From an uncultured Lachnospiraceae bacterium (GTDB lineage Bacteria; Bacillota; Clostridia; Lachnospirales; Lachnospiraceae), in assembly GCA_910588875.1 (NCBI GenBank), contig CAJURT010000001.1, positions 1 through 64,000 of the forward strand: a stretch of DNA of 64,000 nucleotides, in the 5' to 3' direction. The notes below the pieces were generated by a model that was given only the letters and a program-made list of their open reading frames with translations, made no database searches and was not told where the DNA came from. Below are positions 9,211 through 16,514 of the stretch, piece after piece. Each line of letters opens with the position of its first letter. Position 1 is the first letter of the stretch. Position numbers and translations under genes: made by a program.

Positions 9211-10584
9211 TTAATTCGGGCTCAGTTTTTTCTTTAAGATATTCACAGTGTTCTGCAAAGTTGGTGATTTCTCAATATCCTTGGATATTTTTTCAATTCC
9301 GTGAATAATTGTTGTGTGGTCCCTTCCACCCATTGCCTTGCCGATTTCCTGCAGGGGAACCTCTGTCATATTCCGGCACAGATACATGGCAATTTGCCGG
9401 GGATATACAATATCCTTGCTCCTTCTCTGGGATAAAAGATCCAGGGTGGTCAGGTTATAATGTTCTGCCACAACCTGGATAATCAATTCAGGAGTGATTT
9501 TTTGGGAACCGCCGGGTGAGATGATGTCTTTTAAGGCTTCTTCTGCCATGGAAATTGTGATTTCCTTGCGGTGGTCAAGTTTCGAAAATGCCACGATCTT
9601 CGTGAGGGCCCCTTCCAGTTCACGGATATTGGATTTGATGTTAGTGGCGATATATTTAATCACTTCATTGTCAATGTTGTAGCCCTCCAGTTCCTCTTTT
9701 TTGCGGAGGATTGCCATACGGGTTTCATAATCCGGGGATTGGATATCCACTGTGAGGCCCCACTCAAACCGGGAGCGCAGACGTTCTTCCAGGGTCTCAA
9801 TATCCTTTGGAGGTTTATCGGAGGATATAATAATCTGCTTTTTTGATTCATATAATGCATTGAAAGTATGGAAAAACTCCTCCTGCGTACTTTCCTTACC
9901 TATAATGAACTGGATATCATCGATCAGAAGTACATCATTGTTGCGGTATTTTTCCCGGAATTCCGTTGTGGAAATATTGTTTTTGTTGCGGATAGCATCA
10001 ATCAGTTCATTGGTAAATTTTTCTGAGGTCACATAAAGAATCTTTGCTTTATGGTTGTTTTTGAGGATAAAATTAGCTATGGAGTGCATCAGATGGGTTT
10101 TTCCAAGGCCTACGCCTCCATAGATGAACAGGGGATTGTAGATTTCCCCCGGGGATTCGGCAACGGCAAGTGATGCGGCATGAGCTAAATTGTTATTGGC
10201 GCCAACTACAAAGGTGTCGAAGGTATATTTGGGGTTTAAGTTGGCATTTTGGAGGGCTTCCTGGCTGATCCTGGCAGTATTTGTACGGATCAGATGTTTG
10301 TCCTTTGAGGGATCTTCTTTAATCTGGTTTTCAACAATAAAGTCAATCTCGCATTTGAGGTTGGTAATCTCCTCAATGGCAATCTTCAGCAGGAAGCTAT
10401 ATTTTTTCTTGATGTAGCCAAGAAAATTGGCGTCCGGAACGATGATCCGGACGGTGTTTCCTGGTTCCAGGGAATACAGACGCAGAGGAACCAGCCATGT
10501 GTTAAAGGAGACATCTGATATATCGTGTTCCTCCTTTAAATAATGTAAGATATCATCCCACTTACTTTTTAGTGTGTCCAGCAT
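9211..10584 (-). CDS. dnaA: Chromosomal replication initiator protein DnaA
   Basis: A 457-residue AAA+ initiator that binds DnaA boxes and melts oriC. Domain I is at the N-terminus (about 1-80), with a short linker. The AAA+ domain has Walker A GGVGLGKTH near 155 and Walker B LLIDDIQF. The C-terminal DNA-binding domain carries the MGGRDHTT signature. ATG at 10584 has AGGAGA eight bases upstream. DnaA boxes flank the gene on both sides, and its likely promoter (10714-10686) lies between two box groups, which fits autoregulation. Confidence 0.98.
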   Translation of the reverse strand: MLDTLKSKWDDILHYLKEEHDISDVSFNTWLVPLRLYSLEPGNTVRIIVPDANFLGYIKKKYSFLLKIAIEEITNLKCEIDFIVENQIKEDPSKDKHLIRTNTARISQEALQNANLNPKYTFDTFVVGANNNLAHAASLAVAESPGEIYNPLFIYGGVGLGKTHLMHSIANFILKNNHKAKILYVTSEKFTNELIDAIRNKNNISTTEFREKYRNNDVLLIDDIQFIIGKESTQEEFFHTFNALYESKKQIIISSDKPPKDIETLEERLRSRFEWGLTVDIQSPDYETRMAILRKKEELEGYNIDNEVIKYIATNIKSNIRELEGALTKIVAFSKLDHRKEITISMAEEALKDIISPGGSQKITPELIIQVVAEHYNLTTLDLLSQRRSKDIVYPRQIAMYLCRNMTEVPLQEIGKAMGGRDHTTIIHGIEKISKDIEKSPTLQNTVNILKKKLSPN

Positions 10585-10800
10585 GTCTTATTCTCCTGAT
10601 TTTATAGTTAAATGCTATGCAATCCAGGGGTTTGTGGATATCCTGGCTTGCTATGTGGATACGCAAACTCACCCAATCTACATGTATTGTATACTAAAAC
10701 CGCTGGTTTTTCAACGAAAATAGTAAAAAAGTCAAGAATTTTAGATTGTTATCAACAAAGTTATCCACACATTGTGGATAACTTATTCACATTATAAACA
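10585..10800. other. oriC: oriC, part upstream of dnaA: DnaA box cluster
   Basis: Perfect boxes are TTATCCACA at 10761-10769 (plus), its inverted partner at 10781-10773 (minus), and TTATTCACA at 10783-10791 (plus). One-mismatch boxes lie at 10633-10641, 10654-10662 and 10749-10757. The tight head-to-head pair separated by three bases is typical of an initiator-loading or autoregulatory cluster. Confidence 0.85.
10686..10714 (-). promoter_or_regulatory. Candidate dnaA promoter
   Basis: On the minus strand the -35 box is TTGAAA (10714-10709), the spacer 17 bases and the -10 box TACAAT (10691-10686), each one mismatch from consensus. This would give a leader of about 95 bases before dnaA containing two near-match DnaA boxes. 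Confidence 0.6.
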
Positions 10801-10818
10801 CAGTATCCGCAGAAAAAC

Positions 10819-10847
10819 TTGACAAGGAAAGAGGAAACCGATATTAT
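10819..10847 (+). promoter_or_regulatory. Promoter of the ECF S-component gene
   Basis: TTGACA at 10819-10824, a 17-base spacer and TATTAT at 10842-10847. It points rightward, divergent from dnaA, and gives a leader of about 95 bases. Confidence 0.75.
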
Positions 10848-10876
10848 ATACAAGGAAAGTTTATAATATGCACCTT

Positions 10877-10893
10877 GGCATAATGCTTATGCC
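10877..10893 (+). other. Small hairpin in the leader of the ECF S-component gene
   Basis: GGCATA pairs perfectly with TATGCC around the loop ATGCT. It lies in the predicted 5' leader. I could not match the leader to a known riboswitch class. No T-run follows, so it is not an obvious terminator. Confidence 0.35.
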
Positions 10894-10948
10894 GTCTATG
10901 TTTATGCATTGTATCTTAATTATTAAGAACAGTAGCAGGAGGTAAAAA

Positions 10949-11599
10949 ATGAATATGGTAAAGAAAGACACTCGTTGGCTTACCAGTGTTGCACTTATGG
11001 CAGCAATTGTTATCCTGTTGGCGAATACGCCTTTGGGTATGATCCAGCTTCCTATTATTAAGGCAACAACTGTACACATCCCCGTGATCCTCGGAGCTGT
11101 TTTATTAGGGCCTGGGGCAGGAGCAATCCTTGGCTGCGTATTTGGGATCTGTTCAATGATCAGCAATACTATGGCACCCACCCTTTTATCCTTTGCTTTT
11201 TCTCCCTTTATGAGCATGAGCGGGATACCAGGTGCCTTAAAGGCAATATGGATTGCGGTTGGATGCCGGATGATGATCGGCGTGGTTTCAGGATGGCTGT
11301 GGATTTTTCTGAAAAAGCTGAATATCAACCATTTGGTTGCGCTGCCGGTTGTTGGGTTTGTGGGGTCGATGACCAATACCGTGTTTGTTATGGGAAGCAT
11401 TTATGTTTTGCTGGCAGGTGAATATGCCGCAGCAAGGACTGTGGCAGTGGATGCCGTGTGGGGACTGATCATGGGAACTGTCCTGGCTTCCGGGGTTCCG
11501 GAAGCGATTGCAGCTGCAGTGCTGGTTGTGCTGATTGGAAAAGTTATGTTATCTGTTTTCCGCGGCATGGTGAGTATAGGCAGCGGTTCAGTGGCATAG
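10949..11599 (+). CDS. ECF transporter S component (vitamin uptake, substrate unassigned)
   Basis: A 216-residue, very hydrophobic protein with about six membrane segments. The segment ATTVHIPVILGAVLLGPGAG, followed by a glycine-rich turn, is characteristic of the substrate-binding S components of energy-coupling-factor transporters. Such proteins capture a vitamin or trace nutrient and share a common T component and ATPases encoded elsewhere. The substrate cannot be read from sequence; pantothenate-type members are one possibility. Start ATG at 10949 follows AGGAGGTAAAAA. It is divergent from dnaA and has its own promoter, with no partner genes alongside. Confidence 0.8.
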   Translation: MNMVKKDTRWLTSVALMAAIVILLANTPLGMIQLPIIKATTVHIPVILGAVLLGPGAGAILGCVFGICSMISNTMAPTLLSFAFSPFMSMSGIPGALKAIWIAVGCRMMIGVVSGWLWIFLKKLNINHLVALPVVGFVGSMTNTVFVMGSIYVLLAGEYAAARTVAVDAVWGLIMGTVLASGVPEAIAAAVLVVLIGKVMLSVFRGMVSIGSGSVA

Positions 11600-11626
11600 A
11601 AATAGGGTTTTTCTGTATAAAAACGC

Positions 11627-11655
11627 TTGACGAAGCAGGTTGTTTTCTATATAAT
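11627..11655 (+). promoter_or_regulatory. Promoter of rpmH
   Basis: TTGACG at 11627-11632, a 17-base spacer and a perfect TATAAT at 11650-11655. It would transcribe rpmH and probably the genes behind it. Confidence 0.75.
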
Positions 11656-11749
11656 TGAGAAGATGCCAAATCAGAATCGTCAAAATACTGTGACAAAAAC
11701 AGTGAAAAAATGAAAAAGACAATGGATTGATAAGAGGAGGTGCTATATT

Positions 11750-11884
11750 ATGAAGATGACTTTCCAGCCAAAAAACAGACAAAGATCGAAAGTTCACGGC
11801 TTTCGTGCGAGAATGAGTACTCCGGGCGGAAGAAAGGTTTTAGCTTCCAGGAGAGCAAAAGGAAGAGCAAGATTATCCGCTTAA
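11750..11884 (+). CDS. rpmH: 50S ribosomal protein L34
   Basis: A 44-residue, highly basic protein beginning MKMTFQPKNRQRSKVHGF and ending in the usual RRAKGRARLSA-type tail; the MSTPGGRKVL segment is diagnostic of L34. It is a component of the large ribosomal subunit. AGGAGG lies nine bases before ATG 11750. It is the first gene of the conserved rpmH-rnpA-yidD-yidC-jag order. A terminator-like hairpin follows directly, so rpmH is likely made in excess of rnpA. Confidence 0.97.
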   Translation: MKMTFQPKNRQRSKVHGFRARMSTPGGRKVLASRRAKGRARLSA

Positions 11885-11892
11885 TGAATGAA

Positions 11893-11919
11893 GGTCACAA
11901 GCAATTGTGGCCTTTTTTT
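11893..11919 (+). terminator. Terminator or attenuator between rpmH and rnpA
   Basis: GGTCACAA pairs with TTGTGGCC (one G-U) around the tetraloop GCAA, followed by seven Ts. Partial read-through would set the rpmH to rnpA ratio. Confidence 0.8.
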
Positions 11920-11978
11920 CTCTGTGTTGGAAATGCAGAAATGATTTTTGCATGGGATAGAGGAAAAGATAAGAGATT

Positions 11979-12326
11979 GTGATGAGAAAATTTCCGAGCA
12001 TTAAAAAAAGGGCTGATTTCCAGGAAGTATACCATACCGGGAAATCATATGCCAATAAAGAATTGGTGATGTATGTCAGGAGGACAGAGGTTCCAGGGCA
12101 TAGAATAGGGATTTCTGTCAGTAAGAAGGTAGGGAACAGTGTTGTGAGACACCGGGTAACCCGCTTAATCCGGGAGAGTTTCCGATTGAACAGGGAAAGG
12201 CTGACGGATGGTTTGGACATCGTGGTGGTGGCGAGGGCTGCTGCCGGAGCATTGGATTATAAAAATATGGAACGTGCATTTTTGCATTTATGCGGGCTGC
12301 ATAACATTAGCAGGGAATCGAAGTGA
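11979..12326 (+). CDS. rnpA: Ribonuclease P protein component
   Basis: A 115-residue basic protein, the protein subunit of RNase P that helps the catalytic RNA mature tRNA 5' ends. The family core is GISVSKKVGNSVVRHRVTRLIRE; the usual RNR tripeptide reads RHR here. Either GTG 11979 or the adjacent ATG 11982 may start translation; the ribosome-binding site is weak in both cases. It lies between rpmH and yidD, as in most bacteria. Confidence 0.95.
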   Translation: MMRKFPSIKKRADFQEVYHTGKSYANKELVMYVRRTEVPGHRIGISVSKKVGNSVVRHRVTRLIRESFRLNRERLTDGLDIVVVARAAAGALDYKNMERAFLHLCGLHNISRESK

Positions 12327-12333
12327 GTGAGAG

Positions 12334-12558
12334 ATGGTACATTGGATAAGAAAAGGTTTGATTCTTCTGATTCGGGGATATCAGATATTTTTGTCTCCTC
12401 TGAAAATGAGGACTCACTGTATCTACACGCCTACGTGCTCTCAATACGCCATTGAGGCACTGCAAAAGTATGGTGTTGTGAAAGGATTATGGTTGTCTAT
12501 AAGGAGGATACTGCGTTGTCATCCATGGGCAGAAGGCGGTTATGACCCAGTTCCATAA
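12334..12558 (+). CDS. yidD: Membrane protein insertion efficiency factor YidD
   Basis: A 74-residue protein with the full YidD signature: IRGYQIFLSPL, then CIYTPTCSQYAIEAL, KGLWLSIRRILRCHPW and GGYDPVP. It is a small membrane-associated factor that assists YidC-dependent insertion. It starts 7 bases after rnpA and ends 19 bases before yidC, consistent with cotranscription. Confidence 0.95.
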   Translation: MVHWIRKGLILLIRGYQIFLSPLKMRTHCIYTPTCSQYAIEALQKYGVVKGLWLSIRRILRCHPWAEGGYDPVP

Positions 12559-12577
12559 CGTATGAGGAGGTAACAGA

Positions 12578-13876
12578 TTGGATTACTTAGTATTGACAAA
12601 GACCGGGGGAATGATATTAGGGCCGGTTTCCCAGATTCTTGGATTGATTATGGATCTGCTTTTTCGGCTGACCAGTTCCGTGGGAATATTAAATATTGGG
12701 CTTTGTATTATTTTGTTTACATTGGTTGTGAAGGTTCTGATGTTTCCGCTGACAATCAAGCAGCAGAAATCTTCGAAGCTGATGACGGTTATGCAGCCGG
12801 AGATTCAGGCGATCCAGAACAAGTATAAGGGTAAGACGGACAATGAGTCCATGATGAAAATGAATGTAGAGACCAAGGCGGTCTATGAAAAGTATGGTAC
12901 CTCGATGACAGGCGGATGCCTGCAGCTGGTGATTCAGCTGCCGATCCTTTTGGCTTTGTACCGGGTAATCTATAATATCCCTGCCTATGTAAGTTCGGTA
13001 AAAACTTATTTTATGCAGGTGGTGTATGCGATTACGAATGTTTCCAATATAGCGGATTTGCCGGAGGGGGCAGGGGCATCGCTGCTTCAGTTTGCCACAG
13101 ACCACAATATCCCTTTGACAGGAATTACTAAGATCGGTGACCTGGTAGGGGATACGGGCGAGGTTCTTGGCAATAAAATGGTGGATATTCTTTATAAGCT
13201 GAATCCTGAACAGTGGGGAGAACTGGCAAAACGTTTCCCGGATGCTGCGGCAGTGATTGCAGAGAATTCAGCGGCAATTGAAAAAATGAATTCTTTCCTG
13301 GGGATTAACCTGGCCACAAATCCCTGGCAGGGTTTTTCTCCAAGTATCGCATGGCTTATTCCAATCATGGCAGGCGTGAGCCAGTGGCTGAGCGCTAAGC
13401 TGATGATGTCGAACCAGCCTCAGCAGGATGAAAACAGCACCAGTGCCCAGATGATGAAGCAGATGAATGTGATGATGCCGTTGATGTCAGTATTTTTCTG
13501 CTTTACTTTCCCGGCAGCCATCGGTATATATTGGGTGGCCAGCAGTGTGTTCCAGATTATACAGCAGCTGATCGTCAATGCCTATCTGGAGAAGGTGGAT
13601 ATGGATGAGATGATCAAAAAGAATCTGGAGAAGGCAAATGCCAAGCGGGCGAAGAAGGGGCTTCCGCCACAGAAGATTTCGCAGAATGCGACGCTGAATG
13701 CCAAGAATATCCAGGCAGCCCAGCAGCGTGAGGAGCAGGCCCGCAATGAAAAACTGGAGAAGACCAGACAGCAGGTAAAGGAATCGAATGAGTATTATAA
13801 TAAGGATGCGAAGCCGGGCAGCCTAGCTTCAAAGGCGGCAATGGTTGCCAAGTATAACGAGAAGCATAATAAATAG
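12578..13876 (+). CDS. yidC: Membrane protein insertase YidC/OxaI
   Basis: A 432-residue insertase placing proteins into the cytoplasmic membrane. The start is TTG at 12578, seven bases after AGGAGG. The first core helix follows residue 30, then the cytoplasmic hairpin KQQKSSKLMTVMQPEIQAIQ, then LQLVIQLPILLALYRVIY. The last helices (IAWLIPIMAGVSQWLSAKLM and the MMPLMSVFFCFTFPAAIG region) come after a long extracellular insert at about 140-245. There is no lipobox, unlike the SpoIIIJ proteins of bacilli. The C-terminal tail is long, basic and alanine/glutamate-rich, suiting ribosome contact. Confidence 0.95.
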   Translation: MDYLVLTKTGGMILGPVSQILGLIMDLLFRLTSSVGILNIGLCIILFTLVVKVLMFPLTIKQQKSSKLMTVMQPEIQAIQNKYKGKTDNESMMKMNVETKAVYEKYGTSMTGGCLQLVIQLPILLALYRVIYNIPAYVSSVKTYFMQVVYAITNVSNIADLPEGAGASLLQFATDHNIPLTGITKIGDLVGDTGEVLGNKMVDILYKLNPEQWGELAKRFPDAAAVIAENSAAIEKMNSFLGINLATNPWQGFSPSIAWLIPIMAGVSQWLSAKLMMSNQPQQDENSTSAQMMKQMNVMMPLMSVFFCFTFPAAIGIYWVASSVFQIIQQLIVNAYLEKVDMDEMIKKNLEKANAKRAKKGLPPQKISQNATLNAKNIQAAQQREEQARNEKLEKTRQQVKESNEYYNKDAKPGSLASKAAMVAKYNEKHNK

Positions 13877-13889
13877 AGGGGGTAGAATA

Positions 13890-15020
13890 ATGGATATGAT
13901 TACCATTTCTGCAAAAACACTGGATGAAGCCATTACCAAGGCATTGCTGGAACTGCAGACTACCAGTGAGCATTTGTATTATGAAGTGCTTCAGAAAGAG
14001 AGCAATGGTTTTCTGGGGATTTTTGGCGGGAAGCAATGTGTCATCCGTGCCCGTGTGATGGGAGAAGAGGAAGAAAAGACTAAAAAAGAAAAGGCTGAGG
14101 CCGAAAGAATAGCCAAGGCAGAAGCGGAAAAAGCCGCAAAGGCAGCTGAGGAAAAAGCAAAGCTGGAGGCGGAAAAAGCCGCAAAGGTTGAAAGGGCAAG
14201 GGCAGAAGCCGAGAAAAAGGCTAAGGAAGAGGCGGAGAAAGCCGCAAAGGCAGCTGGGGAAAAGGAATCTTCCGAAAAGCCTTTGGAAAAAGCCCAGAAT
14301 CAAAAGAAATTTTCTGAGCAAAAGGATTATGACAAAAAAAGATATGGCAAGAGAGAAGGAAGGGCGGATATCCATGAAAAACCAGAACGCCGGAATGCAG
14401 AAGTTCCGGAGCCAAAGGTAAGGGCAGAGGTTAAAATGGATGAGGCGGTAGTCCAGGCAAAGGCAAAAGAATTCTTAGAGCAGGTTTTTGGTGCTATGGG
14501 GATGGAGGTTGCAATCGAGACGGTTATCGATGCCAAGGAAGGTGAACTCCAGGTGATGATGTCTGGCGATGATATGGGTATTTTGATCGGAAAGCGGGGC
14601 CAGACTTTAGATTCTTTACAGTATTTGGTTAGCCTGGTGGTGAACAAGGAGACGGAAGGATATCTCCGTGTGAAGTTGGATACGGAGAATTACCGTGAAA
14701 GACGGAAGGAAACTTTGGAGACTCTTGCTAAGAATATATCTTATAAGGTAAAGAGAACAAAAAGGCCGGTATCCTTAGAGCCGATGAATCCTTATGAGAG
14801 AAGGATTATCCATTCAGCACTCCAGAACGACCGCTATGTAGTAACCAGAAGTGAGGGAGAAGACCCTTACCGCCATGTGGTAATTTCTTTAAAGCGTGAC
14901 GGTTACAACCGCAGGGACCGCTATCCCTCCAGAAGGGACAACCGTGACAGGGAGGGAAGCAGCCGGGATAAGCGTATGGAAAAGCCAGTGATCGAAAAGG
15001 CAGAAGAGGGATTTGAGTAA
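13890..15020 (+). CDS. jag: RNA-binding protein Jag (KhpB)
   Basis: A 376-residue protein of the Jag/KhpB family, an RNA-binding partner of KhpA linked to cell elongation and envelope control in Gram-positives. Residues 1-55 form the Jag-N domain (FLGIFGGKQCVIRARV). Residues 57-130 are a long Glu/Lys/Ala-rich, probably helical, segment. The KH domain is about 190-265 with GKRG at 234-237, and the R3H domain follows (PYERRIIHSAL; SEGEDPYRHVVI). ATG 13890 follows AGAGGGGGTAGAATA. The lysine/alanine segment is longer than in bacilli. It lies 13 bases after yidC. Confidence 0.94.
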   Translation: MDMITISAKTLDEAITKALLELQTTSEHLYYEVLQKESNGFLGIFGGKQCVIRARVMGEEEEKTKKEKAEAERIAKAEAEKAAKAAEEKAKLEAEKAAKVERARAEAEKKAKEEAEKAAKAAGEKESSEKPLEKAQNQKKFSEQKDYDKKRYGKREGRADIHEKPERRNAEVPEPKVRAEVKMDEAVVQAKAKEFLEQVFGAMGMEVAIETVIDAKEGELQVMMSGDDMGILIGKRGQTLDSLQYLVSLVVNKETEGYLRVKLDTENYRERRKETLETLAKNISYKVKRTKRPVSLEPMNPYERRIIHSALQNDRYVVTRSEGEDPYRHVVISLKRDGYNRRDRYPSRRDNRDREGSSRDKRMEKPVIEKAEEGFE

Positions 15021-15036
15021 AAAATAAAGGGAAATG

Positions 15037-15065
15037 GCGTTCGGCAAAGTGTAGCTGCCGGACGC
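15037..15065 (+). terminator. Hairpin between jag and mnmE
   Basis: GCGTTCGGCA pairs with TGCCGGACGC (one G-U) around a nine-base loop, followed by TGTTTTATAT. The T-run is short, so it may be a weak terminator or an mRNA stability element. Confidence 0.6.
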
Positions 15066-15101
15066 TGTTTTATATCTGGTCCGGCAAAACAGGAGGAAGC
15101 C

Positions 15102-16490
15102 ATGGGGATTGAAAGATATTCGGATACAATTACGGCAATTGGGACTGCTGTCAGTAATTCCGGAATCGGGATTATCAGAATCAGCGGCAGCAAAGCAATT
15201 GTGGTGGCAGACCGCATTTTTGTGAGTGTAAAGGAAGGGAAAAGGTTAAGGGATGTCCCTACCCATACAATACATTATGGATTGATTAAAGACGGAGATC
15301 AGATTTTAGATGAGGTTTTGGTGACAGTTATGCGTGGCCCCCACAGTTATACGGGGGAGGATACTGTGGAGATTAACTGCCATGGCGGTGTTTTAGTAAC
15401 GAAAAAGATCCTGGAGGCTGTGATACGGAATGGGGCAGCAGCAGCAGAACCAGGAGAATTTACGAAAAGAGCTTTTTTGAACGGACGTATTGATTTGTCA
15501 CAGGCAGAGGCAGTGATGGATGTTATTTCTGCTAAAAATGAATATGCCATGAGGAATTCTGTCAGCCAATTAAAAGGTTCCGTATCCAGGAAAATAAAAA
15601 AACTGAGAGAAGTCCTGCTGTATCAGGTGGCTTATATTGAATCGGCTTTGGATGACCCGGAGCATATTTCTTTGGATGGATATACAAGGGAGTTAAAAGA
15701 GGCTTTGGAGCCTGTGGTTCTTGAAATAGAGGGACTGTTAAAGAAAGCTGATGACGGCAGGATTGTCTCAGAGGGGATCCGTACCGTGATTTTGGGAAAG
15801 CCAAATGCGGGGAAGTCATCTTTGATGAATCTTTTAGTTGGGCAGGAACGTGCGATTGTCACGGATGTGGCAGGGACTACCAGGGATATTTTGGAGGAAC
15901 AGATAAGGCTGGGAGATATTAGCCTGCGGTTGACAGATACGGCCGGGATACGGGATACAGAGGATGTGGTGGAAAAAATTGGAGTGTTGCGGGCAAAGGA
16001 GGCAGCAGAGGAAGCAGATCTGATTATTTATGTTGTGGATGGCGCATGTCCCCTTGACGGGAATGACCAGGAAATCATAAGGATGCTGAAAAACAGAAGG
16101 GTAATTGTTTTGTTAAATAAGATGGATTTAAACCTTGTGGTGGAGGCAAAGGATTTGGAAGAGATGACCGGCCATCCGGTTATAGAAATATCTGCAAAAG
16201 AAGAGATTGGAATGGAACAATTGGAGAGAGAGATTTCCCGTATGTTTTTTGATGGGAAGATTGGCTTTAATGAAGAACTTGTGATCACAAATGTCAGGCA
16301 TAAGAAAGCGCTTGAAGATGCCTTAGACAGTTTATCTATGGTATTAAGGGGTATTGCAGATGAAATGCCGGAAGATTTTTTGACTATTGATTTGATGGAT
16401 GCATATGGGAAGCTGGGGCTGATTATCGGGGAAGCAGTGGAAGATGATTTAGTAAATGAGATTTTCGGTAAATTCTGCATGGGAAAATAA
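15102..16490 (+). CDS. mnmE: tRNA modification GTPase MnmE
   Basis: A 462-residue GTPase that with MnmG installs the carboxymethylaminomethyl group on wobble uridine of tRNAs. The N-terminal tetrahydrofolate-binding domain covers about 1-120. The G domain is inserted in the helical domain: P-loop GKPNAGKSS, switch TTRD, DTAGIR, NKMD and SAKE. The C-terminus ends FCMGK, preserving the functional cysteine of the family FCIGK motif. It is followed by mnmG 24 bases later. Confidence 0.97.
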   Translation: MGIERYSDTITAIGTAVSNSGIGIIRISGSKAIVVADRIFVSVKEGKRLRDVPTHTIHYGLIKDGDQILDEVLVTVMRGPHSYTGEDTVEINCHGGVLVTKKILEAVIRNGAAAAEPGEFTKRAFLNGRIDLSQAEAVMDVISAKNEYAMRNSVSQLKGSVSRKIKKLREVLLYQVAYIESALDDPEHISLDGYTRELKEALEPVVLEIEGLLKKADDGRIVSEGIRTVILGKPNAGKSSLMNLLVGQERAIVTDVAGTTRDILEEQIRLGDISLRLTDTAGIRDTEDVVEKIGVLRAKEAAEEADLIIYVVDGACPLDGNDQEIIRMLKNRRVIVLLNKMDLNLVVEAKDLEEMTGHPVIEISAKEEIGMEQLEREISRMFFDGKIGFNEELVITNVRHKKALEDALDSLSMVLRGIADEMPEDFLTIDLMDAYGKLGLIIGEAVEDDLVNEIFGKFCMGK

Positions 16491-16514
16491 TAATAGATTT
16501 AAGGAGAATGTTTT

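Noticed and set aside
10848..10948. Known riboswitch upstream of the ECF S-component gene
   Set aside because: The leader is short, and I do not see conserved elements of TPP, FMN, THF, cobalamin or preQ1 classes.
13614..14375. Long minus-strand open frame opposite yidC/jag
   Set aside because: It arises from the Lys/Glu/Ala-rich coding of jag read backwards (Phe/Leu/Ser-rich); no ribosome-binding site.
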